Shown here one piece after another: positions 49,563 through 58,785 of a DNA stretch of 64,000 bases. The stretch is from Streptomyces diastatochromogenes (GTDB lineage: Bacteria; Actinomycetota; Actinomycetes; Streptomycetales; Streptomycetaceae), in the NCBI GenBank assembly GCA_026913215.1, contig JAPTYK010000002.1:1-64000 (forward strand), given 5' to 3'. The notes beneath the pieces were generated by a model that did no database searches, was not told the DNA's origin, and was given only the letters and a program-made list of their open reading frames with translations. Positions within the stretch are counted from its first letter, which is position 1. Each line of letters begins with the position of its first letter. Made by a program: the position numbers and the translations under genes.

Positions 49563-50726
49563 CTATGTGGGCGTTCCGGCGGTCATTCCCGTGAGGACCC
49601 GCTGGTGCACCTTCCTCAAGGTGGTGACGAGGGCGATGAGGACGAGGTCCAGGATGAGGACCGAGGCCAGCGGGGGGAGCCGGAGGGTGACGGCGCCGGC
49701 GAGGGCGAGGGCCAGGCAGGCGAGGAGGCGGGCGACCCAGGCCTGGCCGGTGGAGGCGCGGTACCACCAGGCCTGGGTGATGACGTAGAGGATCGGGCCG
49801 CCGAAGAGGAGCAGGCTGAGGGTGGTGCTGCCGTGGCCGGTGGGGTGGCTGATGGCGAGTTCGGCGCCGACCGCGAGGGCGACCAGGCCGGCCAGGGTGG
49901 GGTACTGGCCGCTGACGGCGCGGCGGACCGGCAGCAGTTTGTCGGGGGTGGTCGCGACGTGGCGGGCGAGGATGTCCTCGCCGCCCTGGAAGTAGCTGGC
50001 GCACAGGCACACGAGGGCGACGAAGACGCCGAGGCCGGCCGTCACGGTCGCCGCGTCCACCGGGGCTCCCGAGATCGCGGTGCCGATGGTGAGGACCGTC
50101 TCCCCGAGCTGGATGATGATGAACAGGCGGATCCGTTCCACCATGTGCTCGGCGTCGAACACCAGGTCCCGGGAGGAGAGCCGGTCGCGGGGGAGAGGGT
50201 GGGCCAGCCAGACGCCCAGCATGTCGACGGCCGCTGCCGCCGCCCACCAGGCCAGTCGCGGTCCGTGGTCCATGGCCGCGCCGACCAGCCACAGCGGCAC
50301 CGACACGACGGCCCAGGCCGTCACGCGGCGGTAGTGCCGGCGCAGGACCGGGGTCGGGGCGGTCACGGCGGCGGCGAGGTCGACCAGCAGCAGGATGGCG
50401 ACCAGCGGGATCACGAAGGCCCACGGCCGGCCGGCGAAGGCGTGCGGGATCTGGGCGTTCATGAACAGCCCCAGGCCCATCACCGCCAGCACCAGCCACC
50501 GGGTCCGGGGCCTCGCCACGTCGAGGAAAGTGGCGTCGAAGCTGGTCAGCGCCCAGGTGCTGAGGACCGCGACGAGCATCACCGCGGTCTCGGCGGCCCC
50601 ACGCCAGGACAGTTCGTGGAGCAGGTGCTCCGCCAGCTGGCCGATCGCGAAGACGAAGACCAGGTCGAAGAACAGCTCCAGCGGCGCGACGCTGCGGCGC
50701 ACGGAGGCGAACGACGCGCTGCTCAT
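49563..50726 (-). CDS. ltrA: Low temperature requirement A (LtrA) family membrane protein
   Basis: A 387-residue integral membrane protein with about 11 helices. The N-terminal APLELFFDLVFVFAIGQLAE is the hallmark of LtrA, the internal RIRLFIIIQLGETVLTIGTA is the second conserved block, and DAEHMVERIRLF precedes it. LtrA is named from a Listeria mutant; its transport or signalling role is not known. ATG 50726 is used because the conserved N-terminus begins about 10 residues later. It is monocistronic. Confidence 0.85.
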   Translation of the reverse strand: MSSASFASVRRSVAPLELFFDLVFVFAIGQLAEHLLHELSWRGAAETAVMLVAVLSTWALTSFDATFLDVARPRTRWLVLAVMGLGLFMNAQIPHAFAGRPWAFVIPLVAILLLVDLAAAVTAPTPVLRRHYRRVTAWAVVSVPLWLVGAAMDHGPRLAWWAAAAAVDMLGVWLAHPLPRDRLSSRDLVFDAEHMVERIRLFIIIQLGETVLTIGTAISGAPVDAATVTAGLGVFVALVCLCASYFQGGEDILARHVATTPDKLLPVRRAVSGQYPTLAGLVALAVGAELAISHPTGHGSTTLSLLLFGGPILYVITQAWWYRASTGQAWVARLLACLALALAGAVTLRLPPLASVLILDLVLIALVTTLRKVHQRVLTGMTAGTPT

Positions 50727-50981
50727 ACGGGCACGTCGCTGCGGGGTCCGGGGCGGCTCTGCATGGTTTTCACGATCCGGTCCTCTGGCGCGACGCGCAA
50801 TTTCTGGGTCTGTTTCCCTGGGGTTGCAGTGGGTGATGGGCGGTGGGTGATGGGCGGTGGGTGGTGAGTGGTGGGTGGTGGGGCCATGGGATTCCGTGCC
50901 TTCATACGGGCGGGGCGAGAGACGGGGATGGAGTACGGGGCGGGGGACGGGGTACGGCGGATGGGGCTCGGGAACGGACCG

Positions 50982-51013
50982 CGGCCCGGCCACGCGGGAG
51001 CGTGTCCGGGCCG
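50982..51013 (-). terminator. Hairpin after the SRPBCC gene
   Basis: CGGCCCGGCCACGC (50982-50995) pairs with GCGTGTCCGGGCCG (51000-51013) at 13 of 14 positions with a 4-nt loop, 20 nt after the stop of the minus-strand gene. Confidence 0.7.
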
Positions 51014-51032
51014 AGCGGGTGGGTCCTCGGTG

Positions 51033-51452
51033 TCAGGCGGCGAGGGTTTTGTGCAGGGCGTCGAGACCGTCGGCGTAGATACCGGTGAAGAGGTCGATGA
51101 CCTCCTGTTCGGTGGTGCCGTCCGGGTTGAAGCGGCCGGACCACTGGACCTCGGCGATGTCGTCGCGGCCGGGGACGGCGTGGACGCGGATCGTGGAGAC
51201 GTAGCCGTTGACGGGGAACGGCGCTTCGAGGATGGCGTAGCTGTAGTGGCGCTCGGCCTCGTTGAAGGCCACCAGGCGCTCGATGATGACGTCGCCGTCG
51301 GGGTTGGTGAGGCGGCGGACGCGGCCGCCTTCGAGGGCGGTGCTCTCGGGGATGTACGGGAGCCAGTCCGGGAGGGCGTCGAAGCCGCCGATGAGGTTCC
51401 AGACCTGCTGGGGGGAGGCGGGGACGACGCGGGAGACGGACGTGGAAGCCAT
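51033..51452 (-). CDS. SRPBCC-family protein
   Basis: A 139-residue protein of the START/Bet v1-like helix-grip fold: VSRVVPASPQQVWNLIGGFD is the N-terminal strand and helix, GGRVRRLTNPDGDVIIERLV the central strands, and a long C-terminal helix starts near TEQEVIDLFTGIYADGLDAL. Such proteins bind small hydrophobic ligands or act as cyclases/aromatases. It follows an aldo/keto reductase on the same strand after a 60-bp gap, so the two may share a transcript. Confidence 0.85.
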   Translation of the reverse strand: MASTSVSRVVPASPQQVWNLIGGFDALPDWLPYIPESTALEGGRVRRLTNPDGDVIIERLVAFNEAERHYSYAILEAPFPVNGYVSTIRVHAVPGRDDIAEVQWSGRFNPDGTTEQEVIDLFTGIYADGLDALHKTLAA

Positions 51453-51512
51453 GGTGGTGCTCCTGTGGCTGTGTGTGTGGGGGAGGAGAGGTACGGGGTG
51501 GGGGGTGGGAGG

Positions 51513-52523
51513 TCAGGCGTTGTTCGGGAGCGGGGCGGCCGGGCTGACCAGGCCCGCGGCGCGCAGGTCGGTCCAGAAGGCGGCCGGGATGTTCTCGTTC
51601 AGGGCGGTGGTGTCCTCGGCGATGCGGCTGGGCTTGGTGGCGCCGGGGATGACGGCTGCGGTGGCCGGGTGGGTGAGGGAGAACTGCAGGGCGGCGGCCT
51701 TGATGCTGACGCCGTGCTTTGCGGTCAGGGTCTTGAGTTGGGTGACGCGCTCGATGATGTGTGCGGGGGCTTGCTGGTACTCGAAGTGGGTGCCGCCGGC
51801 GAGGATGCCGGAGCTGTAGGGTCCGCCGACGACCATGTCGACGTTCTGTTCCTGTGCTGTGGGGAGCAGGCGGGTGAGGGCGTGTTCGTGGTCGAGGAGG
51901 GTGTAGCGGCCGGCGAGGAGGAAGCCGTCGGGGCGGGGTTCGTCGAGGGTGAGGGTGAGTTCGATGGGCTCGGTCTTGTTGACGCCCAGGCCCCAGGCCT
52001 TGATGACGCCTTCGTCGCGCAGGCGGGACAGGACGCGGAAGGCGCCGGTGCGGGCTTCTTCGAACTTGGCCAGCCAGGCGTCGCCGTGGAAGTCCTGGGC
52101 GATGTCGTGGACCCAGACGATGTCCAGGCGGTCGGTGCCCAGGCGCTTGAGGCTGCCTTCGATGGAGCGTTCGGTGGCGTCGGCGGTCCACTCGTGGAGG
52201 ATTTTGTTGGGGTTGCCGTGTTCGAACAGGCCGCCCTTCTCGCCGAAGTCGGGGATGTCGGTCTCGTGCTCGTCGAGGATGACGCGGCCGACCTTGGTCG
52301 ACAGGACGTATGCGTCGCGGGGCTTGGCGGAGAGGACCTCGCCGAGGCGTTCTTCGGCGAGTCCGGCGCCGTAGAAGGGGGCGGTGTCGTAGTAGCGGAT
52401 GCCGTGGTTCCAGGCGGCTTCGACGGTGGCGCGGGCCTCGTCGTCGGGGATGGCGCGGAACATGTTGCCGAGCGGGGCGGTACCGAAGCCGAGCCTGCCG
52501 GGAAGGACGTTCTTGAGCGACAT
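51513..52523 (-). CDS. Aldo/keto reductase
   Basis: A 336-residue AKR. GIRYYDTAPFYGAGLAEERLGEVL carries the catalytic Asp and Tyr, LSTKVGR the Lys, and VWVHDI the His-equivalent, so the tetrad is complete. The phosphate-binding end IPGATKPSRIAEDTTAL indicates NADP(H) use. It is of the YajO/L-fucose dehydrogenase-like subgroup by its length and DFHGD insertion. ATG 52523 follows AAAGGG. A 18-bp palindrome upstream (52576-52593) probably controls it. Confidence 0.88.
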   Translation of the reverse strand: MSLKNVLPGRLGFGTAPLGNMFRAIPDDEARATVEAAWNHGIRYYDTAPFYGAGLAEERLGEVLSAKPRDAYVLSTKVGRVILDEHETDIPDFGEKGGLFEHGNPNKILHEWTADATERSIEGSLKRLGTDRLDIVWVHDIAQDFHGDAWLAKFEEARTGAFRVLSRLRDEGVIKAWGLGVNKTEPIELTLTLDEPRPDGFLLAGRYTLLDHEHALTRLLPTAQEQNVDMVVGGPYSSGILAGGTHFEYQQAPAHIIERVTQLKTLTAKHGVSIKAAALQFSLTHPATAAVIPGATKPSRIAEDTTALNENIPAAFWTDLRAAGLVSPAAPLPNNA

Positions 52524-52575
52524 GGAAGTGCCCTTTGTGAGAAGTGGGGGGAGGGCCGAGAGGCCCGTACGAGCA

Positions 52576-52593
52576 CTCGCATCTAGATGCAAG
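52576..52593. promoter_or_regulatory. Operator-like palindrome upstream of the aldo/keto reductase
   Basis: CTCGCATCTAGATGCAAG is an 18-bp palindrome with one mismatch, 53-70 bp before the reductase start. A half-site CTTGCAT recurs at 52618-52624. The matching regulator (HxlR- or MarR-like by analogy) is not in the window. Confidence 0.55.
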
Positions 52594-53030
52594 CGCGCCT
52601 TACGTATGAAGACAATACTTGCATGCGCTGGCTAATGTAAGAGCTGGATATGCGCGCTCGCTCGGTGTGAAAGTCGTCTCCCTCTGTGCTCGCCCCCCCC
52701 TGCGCTCATCCCGCTCCTTGGCAGCGCCGGGCGGCCACGCCCCCGGCGGCCCACCCCGTCGCCGCGTACGACCCGCGTCTCTTGGTTCTCCTCGACGTAA
52801 CAGCCCGTGATCCCGTCGCCTGCCCACCACCGGGTGCCGACTCCGAGGAGTACGCCGGCGCTCTTGGACTGCCCGTACGCCGCCCACGGGCCGTACTGCC
52901 GCTGCGCAAAGTGAGAGTCCTCGAAGGCGAGGGGGCGAGTTCTGGTGGGCACCGGAACCCACCACCACCGCCAGCCGGGCCGCGCCCGAGGCCCGGAGAT
53001 CCGGGGGCCGGGGGGCCGGGGGTTCGGAGA
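52594..53030. other. Gap between the aldo/keto reductase and kinase genes
   Basis: No supported gene. The right end is a G-rich run (CCGGGGGGCC type, about 52998-53025) after the histidine-kinase stop that may act as a transcription stop. Confidence 0.4.
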
Positions 53031-54344
53031 TCAGGGCTGTGCGCCGGCGGACCCAGTGCCTTCGGACCGTTGCGGCAGTTCGATGTGGACGGTGATGCCG
53101 CCGCCGGGGCGTGGGGTGGCGGTGATCGTGCCGTCGTGGGAGAGGGTGATGGCGCGGACGACGGCGAGGCCGAGGCCGAGGCCGTTGCCGGTGCGGGTTC
53201 GGCCGCGGCGGAAGGGCTCGAAGAGGGCGGGGATTTCCTGGGGTTCCAGGAGGGGGCCGGTGTTGGTGACTTCGATGAAGGCGTTGGCTTCCGTGGTGCC
53301 GGTGGTGAGGTGGGCGGTGCCGTCAGGGTGGTTGTGGCGGACCGCGTTGGCGAGCAGGTTCAGGGAGATTTGGGCGAGGAGGGCGGGGTCGCCCGAGACC
53401 GGGGCAGGGGCGAGTGTGGTGGTGAGGTGGACCTTTGCGACCTGGGCTTCCCCGGACAGGTCTGCCACGGCGGTGCGGACGGTGTCGGCGAGGTCGACGG
53501 GTTGTGGTGTTCGGGTGTGGCTTTCGCCGCGGGCCAGGGTCAGGAGGGAGTCGATCAGGTGCTCGGTACGGGTGTTGGCGTCCAGGGCGCGGCGGAGGGC
53601 GGGTTTGAGGTCGTCGGGGACGCGGCCCTGGGCGAGGGGGATTTCCAGTGCGGTGCGCTGGAGGGTGAGGGGGGTGCGGAGTTCGTGGGAGGCGTGGGCG
53701 GTGAACTGCCTTTGGGCGTCGAAGCTGCGGTCGAGCCGGTCGAGCATGGCGTCGAAGGTGTCGCCGAGTTCGCGGACCTCGTCGTGGGGGCCTGTGAGGT
53801 CGAGTCTTTCGTCGAGGGTGCTGCCGGTGCTGATGCGGCGGGCCGCTGCGGTCACCTGGGTGAGGCGGTGCAGGGAGCGGCGGCTCGCCTGCCATGCGAG
53901 CAGTGCGGCGAGTGCGGTGAAGACGAGCAGGAGGAGCAGGGAGCGTGTCAGGAGTTGTGTCAGGACCCGGTTCTGGAAGTCCTGGAAGCCCTCGGCGGGG
54001 GTGAGGGGAGTCGCTTCCATGGCCGTGTCCGGTGGGGCGGGGACGACCGGTGTGGCGGGGTTCGTGGGCACGCTGGTCGGGGACGCGGAGGGGTTGACGG
54101 GTTGAACGGGCACGGTCGCTACGGCGGGGACGACGAGGGAGCGGTTGTCCTCGATGAGCTGTTGGGTGCTGAGCCAGTTGAGGAGGAGCAGTCCGCTGCC
54201 GAGGGTCAGGAAGACCAGGGTGGTCACCAGGGTCAGGCGCCCGCGGAGAGGCAGGCGGAGGGGCAGGCGGAGAGGCAGGGGGTGGGGGAGGAGGCGGCGG
54301 GGGAGGCGGCGGCGGGGCGTGTGCCGGGGCCTCGGTTCCTTCAC
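53031..54344 (-). CDS. Sensor histidine kinase
   Basis: A 437-residue kinase. Transmembrane helices lie at about residues 35-57 and 130-155; a Pro/Val-rich extracellular loop is between them. A HAMP domain (SRRSLHRLTQVTAAARRIST) leads to the HisKA box HASHELRTPLT (about residue 220, phospho-His) and HATPase blocks NLLANAVRHNHPDG (N), GNGLGLGLAVV (G). GTG 54344 overlaps the response regulator stop by 4 bp. The Arg/Leu/Pro-rich first 30 residues are unusual. It phosphorylates the adjacent OmpR regulator. Confidence 0.92.
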   Translation of the reverse strand: MKEPRPRHTPRRRLPRRLLPHPLPLRLPLRLPLRGRLTLVTTLVFLTLGSGLLLLNWLSTQQLIEDNRSLVVPAVATVPVQPVNPSASPTSVPTNPATPVVPAPPDTAMEATPLTPAEGFQDFQNRVLTQLLTRSLLLLLVFTALAALLAWQASRRSLHRLTQVTAAARRISTGSTLDERLDLTGPHDEVRELGDTFDAMLDRLDRSFDAQRQFTAHASHELRTPLTLQRTALEIPLAQGRVPDDLKPALRRALDANTRTEHLIDSLLTLARGESHTRTPQPVDLADTVRTAVADLSGEAQVAKVHLTTTLAPAPVSGDPALLAQISLNLLANAVRHNHPDGTAHLTTGTTEANAFIEVTNTGPLLEPQEIPALFEPFRRGRTRTGNGLGLGLAVVRAITLSHDGTITATPRPGGGITVHIELPQRSEGTGSAGAQP

Positions 54345-54997
54345 AGCCGGTATCCGTAGCCGGGGGTGTGGCTGATCAGCCGGGGCTCGCCGAGTTTGCG
54401 GCGAAGGGAGTGGATCGTGACGCGGACGGCGGTGGTGGCCGGGTCCAGTGCGACGTCCCACAGCCGGTCCTTGAGTTCCTCGGCGGTGACGGGGGCGCCG
54501 TCCGCGGCAAGGAGGATCTCCAGTACGCCGAGCTCCCTGGGGGTCAGCTTCAGCGGGCGTCCGTCGCGCTCCGCGACGCGGCGGACGGTGTCCAGGCGTA
54601 CACCGTCGCGGCTGAGTACGGTCACGGAGGCAGTCGCGCCGCCCCGCCGGCCCAGGGCGCGGAGCCGGGCGACCAGTTCCAGGTACGAGAAGGGCTTGGA
54701 CATGTAGTCGTCGGCGCCGTGGCCGAGGCCGTCGACCAGGTCGGTCAGGGCGCCGGCGGCGGTGAGCATCAGGATCCGCGCGGGGTGTCCGGCCGCGTTC
54801 AGCGCTCGGCAGACGGCGTCGCCGCTCAGCTGGGGCAGGTCACGGTCGAGGACCAGGACGTCGTACTCGGCGGCGGCCGTCATCTCCAGCGCCCGGACCC
54901 CGTCGTGGGCGACGTCGCAGATCATCCCCTCGCCGCGCAGGCCTTCCGCGAGCATCGAGGCCAGCTCCTCCTCGTCCTCGACGATGAGCATGCGCAT
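54341..54997 (-). CDS. OmpR-family response regulator
   Basis: A 218-residue regulator. The receiver domain has Asp51 as the phosphorylation site (VLVLDRDLP), the acidic pair EDE at 7-9, Thr79 and Lys101. A winged-helix DNA-binding domain at about 130-218 includes LTPRELGVLEILLAADGAPV and TTAVRVTIHSLRRKLGEPRL. ATG 54997 is used, with AAGGAGGG upstream. It is divergent from the lipoprotein/adaptor/ABC operon at 55188, so it probably controls it. Confidence 0.93.
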   Translation of the reverse strand: MRMLIVEDEEELASMLAEGLRGEGMICDVAHDGVRALEMTAAAEYDVLVLDRDLPQLSGDAVCRALNAAGHPARILMLTAAGALTDLVDGLGHGADDYMSKPFSYLELVARLRALGRRGGATASVTVLSRDGVRLDTVRRVAERDGRPLKLTPRELGVLEILLAADGAPVTAEELKDRLWDVALDPATTAVRVTIHSLRRKLGEPRLISHTPGYGYRL

Positions 54998-55187
54998 GTC
55001 GCCCTCCTTCTCCTCTCCGGTGACCTGGGTGGCCGGGCCTGTGACCCGACCCGGTCCAGGATGCCGCCGGGCACGTTAGCCAGGGGTTAGGCGGATGATC
55101 ACGCGTGTCTCACCGGGGGCTCCGTAGAACGGTTTCCGACGTCACGCCGAGAGCGACGTCATCGTCGAGACCAGCGAGGAGCAAGAC

Positions 55188-55715
55188 ATGCGCGCACCCA
55201 TCGGGCGGACGCTCATAGCGGCGGCCGCCGTGGCCGCGGCCCTGGTGATGAGCGGTTGTTCCACATCCCAGGACGAGGCCCCCAAGGTCGCCGGGGACGA
55301 CGGGACGGGCGGCGGCAAGACACAGGACGACGCCGCGATCAAGCAGTCCTGGGTGAGCTGTATGCACGCTCAGGGGCAGACCCAGGTCCTGATCGACAAG
55401 GAGGGCAACATCGCCATCCCCGCCTCCGGCACCGGCTCCGCCCCCGTCGGCGGCTATGACGCGGCGGCCAAGCTCTGCGACGTGAAGAACCCCGGCATCC
55501 ACCAGGTCCAGGAGAAGAACAACAGGAAGTTCGTCGACATGGCGCGCGCCTTCGTCGCGTGCGGCAGGAAGAACGGCTACCCGGACCTGCCCGACCCCGA
55601 CCCGAAGGACGGCATCCTCGTCTTCACCGCCCAGTCCTTCGACGCGGCCAAGTGGGACGCCATCCAGCCCGCCTGCGGCAAGCTGCCCATGCCCGGCTAC
55701 CGGATCGGCCAGTGA
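55188..55715 (+). CDS. Lipoprotein preceding an exporter operon
   Basis: A 175-residue lipoprotein with the signal peptide MRAPIGRTLIAAAAVAAALV and lipobox Cys24 (MSGC). The mature domain has WVSCMHAQGQTQVLIDKEGN, AAKLCDVKNPGIHQVQEKNN, FVACGRKNGYPDLPDPDPKD and QPACGKLPMPGY, with four conserved Cys. Such proteins precede MacAB-like exporters in many Streptomyces genomes, and may bind the exported compound. Its stop overlaps the adaptor start by 3-4 bp. Confidence 0.8.
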   Translation: MRAPIGRTLIAAAAVAAALVMSGCSTSQDEAPKVAGDDGTGGGKTQDDAAIKQSWVSCMHAQGQTQVLIDKEGNIAIPASGTGSAPVGGYDAAAKLCDVKNPGIHQVQEKNNRKFVDMARAFVACGRKNGYPDLPDPDPKDGILVFTAQSFDAAKWDAIQPACGKLPMPGYRIGQ

Positions 55716-56884
55716 CCATGGCCCGGACCACGCACACGCCCGCCGAGACGCTCGCGGATCCGTCACCCGCCCCACAGGGCAGGCGCCGCGAGCGGCGGAA
55801 ACTGGTCGTCCCGCTGGTCCTCACCGCGGCGATCACCGGAGTGGCGGTCCTGGGCGTGACCCGCCCGTGGGAGCGCCCGGAAACCGCCGACGGGAAGGCG
55901 CCCGTCGCGTACGGCACCGTCGCCGTGCAGAAGGGGTCGCTGTCCAGCGGCATCCAGATCGCCGGAACGCTCGGATACGACGACCCCACGCCCGTCGTCG
56001 CCGCCGGCCACGGCATCGTCACCTGGCTCCCCGCCGTCGGCGCCGTCATCAGACCCGGCGGGAAGCTGTACGAGGCCGACGGCCGCGCCGTCGTCCTGAT
56101 GCGGGGCAGCCGGCCCCTGTGGCGCGACCTGGGACCGGGCGCCGCCGACGGCCCCGACGTCGAGCAGCTCAAGCGCAACCTGATCGACCTCGGGTACGCC
56201 GACGGGCTCGGCCTGGCCGTCGACGAGAAGTTCACCAAGGGCACCGCGACCGCCGTCAAACGGTGGCAGAAGTCGCTGGGGGTCAAGCAGACCGGAACGG
56301 TCACGCTCGGCAGCGTGATCATGCTGCCGCAGGCGAGCGTGCGTGTGCAGCAGCTCGGCGTCCAGCTCGGCGCGCCGCTGGGATCGGCCTCGGCCATGAC
56401 CGTGAGCGGCACCGGCCTCGTCGTCAGCGTGCGCCCCGCCGACAACCAGCTGTCCCGATTCAAGCCCGACGGAAAGGTCGAGGTCAGGCTGTCCGACGGC
56501 AGCACGGTCACCGGACGCGTCCGTTCCCTCATCCGCGGCGGTGACAACGGCCCCGGCGGCCAGGGCGAAGGGGACGGCGGGGACGGAGGGGCCGGCGGCG
56601 ACCAGCAGAAGACCACCGTCACGATCAGACTGGACGACCAGCGGCAGGCGCGCGGGACCGGGCCGTCCTCCGTGATGGTCACCGTCGTGGGCGACAGCGT
56701 CAGCGACGCCCTGATCGTGCCCGTCACCGCGCTGCTCGCCCTGGACGGAGGCGGCTACGGCGTCAAGGTGGTCGACGGCACGGGCACCCGGCTGGTCAGG
56801 GTCCGGCTGGGGCTGATCGCCGACGCCCAGGCACAGGTCTCCGGGGGCCTCACGCCCGGCACCCAGGTGGTGATCCCCAAGTGA
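55712..56884 (+). CDS. Peptidoglycan-binding/HlyD-like adaptor of an ABC exporter
   Basis: A 390-residue protein. One N-terminal membrane helix (about 30-50: VVPLVLTAAITGVAVLG) is followed by a beta-barrel/lipoyl-like stretch, then a peptidoglycan-binding PG_binding_1 domain (VEQLKRNLIDLGYADGLGLA, with WQKSLGVKQTGTV), and a membrane-fusion-protein beta domain (VIMLPQASVRVQQLGV). The Gly-rich loop at about 275-295 is unusual. It overlaps the lipoprotein stop by GTGA, or starts at ATG 55718. It links the ABC exporter to the cell wall. Confidence 0.82.
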   Translation: MTMARTTHTPAETLADPSPAPQGRRRERRKLVVPLVLTAAITGVAVLGVTRPWERPETADGKAPVAYGTVAVQKGSLSSGIQIAGTLGYDDPTPVVAAGHGIVTWLPAVGAVIRPGGKLYEADGRAVVLMRGSRPLWRDLGPGAADGPDVEQLKRNLIDLGYADGLGLAVDEKFTKGTATAVKRWQKSLGVKQTGTVTLGSVIMLPQASVRVQQLGVQLGAPLGSASAMTVSGTGLVVSVRPADNQLSRFKPDGKVEVRLSDGSTVTGRVRSLIRGGDNGPGGQGEGDGGDGGAGGDQQKTTVTIRLDDQRQARGTGPSSVMVTVVGDSVSDALIVPVTALLALDGGGYGVKVVDGTGTRLVRVRLGLIADAQAQVSGGLTPGTQVVIPK

Positions 56885-57585
56885 CGCCCGTACTGGAACT
56901 GACCGCCGTCACCAAGGAGTACCCCGGTTCCCCGCCACTGCGCGTACTGCACGGCATCGACCTGACCGTCGAGGCCGGAGAACTCCTCGCCGTCGTGGGC
57001 CCCTCCGGCTCCGGCAAGTCGACCCTGCTCGCCCTCCTCGGCTCGCTGGACCGGCCCAGCGCCGGGCGGCTGCGCTTCGAAGGGCGCGATCTGTCGGGAC
57101 TGTCGGACGCCGAACTCGCCGCGGTCCGCGCCCACCGGATCGGCTTCGTCTTCCAGCAGTTCTTCCTGCTGCCGGGGCTCACGACCGTGGAGAACGTCGC
57201 GACCGGCCTCCTCTACAGCGGCACCCGGGCGGCGAAGCGGCACGACGCGGCCGTCGAGGCGCTCCACGAAGTGGGCCTCGGACACCGGCTGGGACACCGT
57301 CCCGACCAGCTCTCCGGCGGCGAGAAACAGCGCGTGGCCATCGCCCGAGCCCTCGTCGGACGCCCCGCGCTGCTGCTCGCCGACGAACCCACCGGCGCGC
57401 TGGACAGCGTCTCCGGCATGGCCGTCGTCGACCTGCTGAGCACCCTGAACGCCAACGGCACCACCGTCGTCGTCATCACCCACGACCGCGACCTGGCCGC
57501 CTCCCTCCCGCGCCGCATCGGCATCCGGGACGGCCGCATCGACTTCGACGAACGCCTCTCCCACCCTGCGGGAGGCGGCCGATGA
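56881..57585 (+). CDS. ABC exporter ATPase, MacB type
   Basis: A 234-residue ATPase with Walker A GPSGSGKST at 40-48, Q-loop FQQFFL near 92, ABC signature LSGGEKQRVAIARAL from residue 144, Walker B LLLADEPTG and H-loop VITHD. It is the LolD/MacB kind that works with FtsX-like permeases, so it drives export or lipid extraction. GTG 56881 overlaps the adaptor stop by 4 bp; its own stop overlaps the permease start by 4 bp. Confidence 0.95.
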   Translation: MTPVLELTAVTKEYPGSPPLRVLHGIDLTVEAGELLAVVGPSGSGKSTLLALLGSLDRPSAGRLRFEGRDLSGLSDAELAAVRAHRIGFVFQQFFLLPGLTTVENVATGLLYSGTRAAKRHDAAVEALHEVGLGHRLGHRPDQLSGGEKQRVAIARALVGRPALLLADEPTGALDSVSGMAVVDLLSTLNANGTTVVVITHDRDLAASLPRRIGIRDGRIDFDERLSHPAGGGR

Positions 57586-58775
57586 CCGCCCGCCCCCGCC
57601 GCACACGACTGCGCCCGGTGGACCTGCTCCGCCTGGGCACGATCGGTCCCCGCACCCGCAAGACGCGCTCCGCCCTGTCCGCCCTGGGCATCTCGCTCGG
57701 CATCGCGGCCGTCGTCGCCGTGACCGGGATCTCCGCCTCCAACCAGGCCCACCTGCTGGCCCGGCTGGACCGGCTCGGCTCCAACCTGATCACCGTCGCC
57801 GCCGGGAAGGACGCCACGCAGCAACTCGTACCCCTGCCCTCCACGGCGGAGAAGATGCTGGGCAACATCGCCCCGGTGCAGCGGGTCACCGCGGTCGGCG
57901 CCACCAAGGCGGAGGTCTACCGCAACGACCTCGTGCCCGCACAGCAGACCGGCAGCATCACTGTACTGGCGGCCCGGTCGAACCTGCTCGACGTCCTGCA
58001 CGGCTCCCTGCGGAGCGGAAAGTGGCTGGACCGGGCCGCCGAGCGGCTCCCCGTCACCGTGCTCGGCGACCAAGCGGCCCAGCGCCTCGGCGTCACCGCG
58101 GCCGGCGAACGCGTCTGGCTGGGCGGCGAGTGGTACGCCGTCGCGGGCATCCTCGCCCCGAACGAACTGGCCCCCGAACTGGACACCGCCGCCCTCGTCG
58201 GCTGGCCCCAGGCCACACGCCGCCTGGGCGCCGACGGCTCCGCGGCCACGGTCTACCTGCGGGCCCACCCGGAGCGAGTCCCCGACGTACAGAGGGTGGC
58301 CGCCGCCACGGCGAACCCGGCCAGCCCGAGCACCGTCGCCGTCAGCCGCCCCTCCGACCTCCTCCTGGCCCGCGACGAGGCCAAGGGCGCGCTCACAGGC
58401 CTGGTGCTCTCCCTGGCCGGAGTCGCCCTCCTCGTCGGCGGCGTCGGCATCGCCAACACCATGGTGGTCGGCGTCATGGAACGCCGCGGCGAGATCGGAC
58501 TGAGGCGCGCACTGGGCGCCCGAGGAGGACAGATCGCCGCCCAATTCCTCCTGGAAGCCGTCCTCATGGGCTTCATCGGCGGCATCGCCGGCCTCGCCCT
58601 GGGCAGCCTCACCGTCTACGGCTACGCTCTGGCCCAAGGCTGGCCGGCCTCGATTCCGTACTACACGGTCAGCGGCGGCCCGGTGGTCTCCGTACTGGTC
58701 GCGGCTGTCGCGGGGATCTACCCGGCCATGCGTGCGGCCAGGGCATCTCCTACGGATGCGCTGCGGTCGGCTTGA
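57582..58775 (+). CDS. FtsX-like (MacB) permease
   Basis: A 397-residue permease with an N-terminal transmembrane helix (about 25-50), a large extracytoplasmic MacB_PCD domain (about 60-260), and a C-terminal FtsX domain with three helices (LVLSLAGVALLVGGVGIANT, GFIGGIAGLALGSLTVYGYA, VSVLVAAVAGIYPAMRAA). ERRGEIGLRRALGARGGQIA is the family signature. It completes the lipoprotein-adaptor-ATPase-permease operon, and a strong terminator follows at 58897. The exporter likely moves an antimicrobial or surface compound. Confidence 0.95.
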   Translation: MTARPRRTRLRPVDLLRLGTIGPRTRKTRSALSALGISLGIAAVVAVTGISASNQAHLLARLDRLGSNLITVAAGKDATQQLVPLPSTAEKMLGNIAPVQRVTAVGATKAEVYRNDLVPAQQTGSITVLAARSNLLDVLHGSLRSGKWLDRAAERLPVTVLGDQAAQRLGVTAAGERVWLGGEWYAVAGILAPNELAPELDTAALVGWPQATRRLGADGSAATVYLRAHPERVPDVQRVAAATANPASPSTVAVSRPSDLLLARDEAKGALTGLVLSLAGVALLVGGVGIANTMVVGVMERRGEIGLRRALGARGGQIAAQFLLEAVLMGFIGGIAGLALGSLTVYGYALAQGWPASIPYYTVSGGPVVSVLVAAVAGIYPAMRAARASPTDALRSA

Positions 58776-58785
58776 CGGGATGCGG

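Noticed and set aside
50868..52586. A 572-codon plus-strand frame opposite the SRPBCC and aldo/keto reductase genes
   Set aside because: Gly/Val-rich shadow without domains; both minus-strand genes are clear family members.
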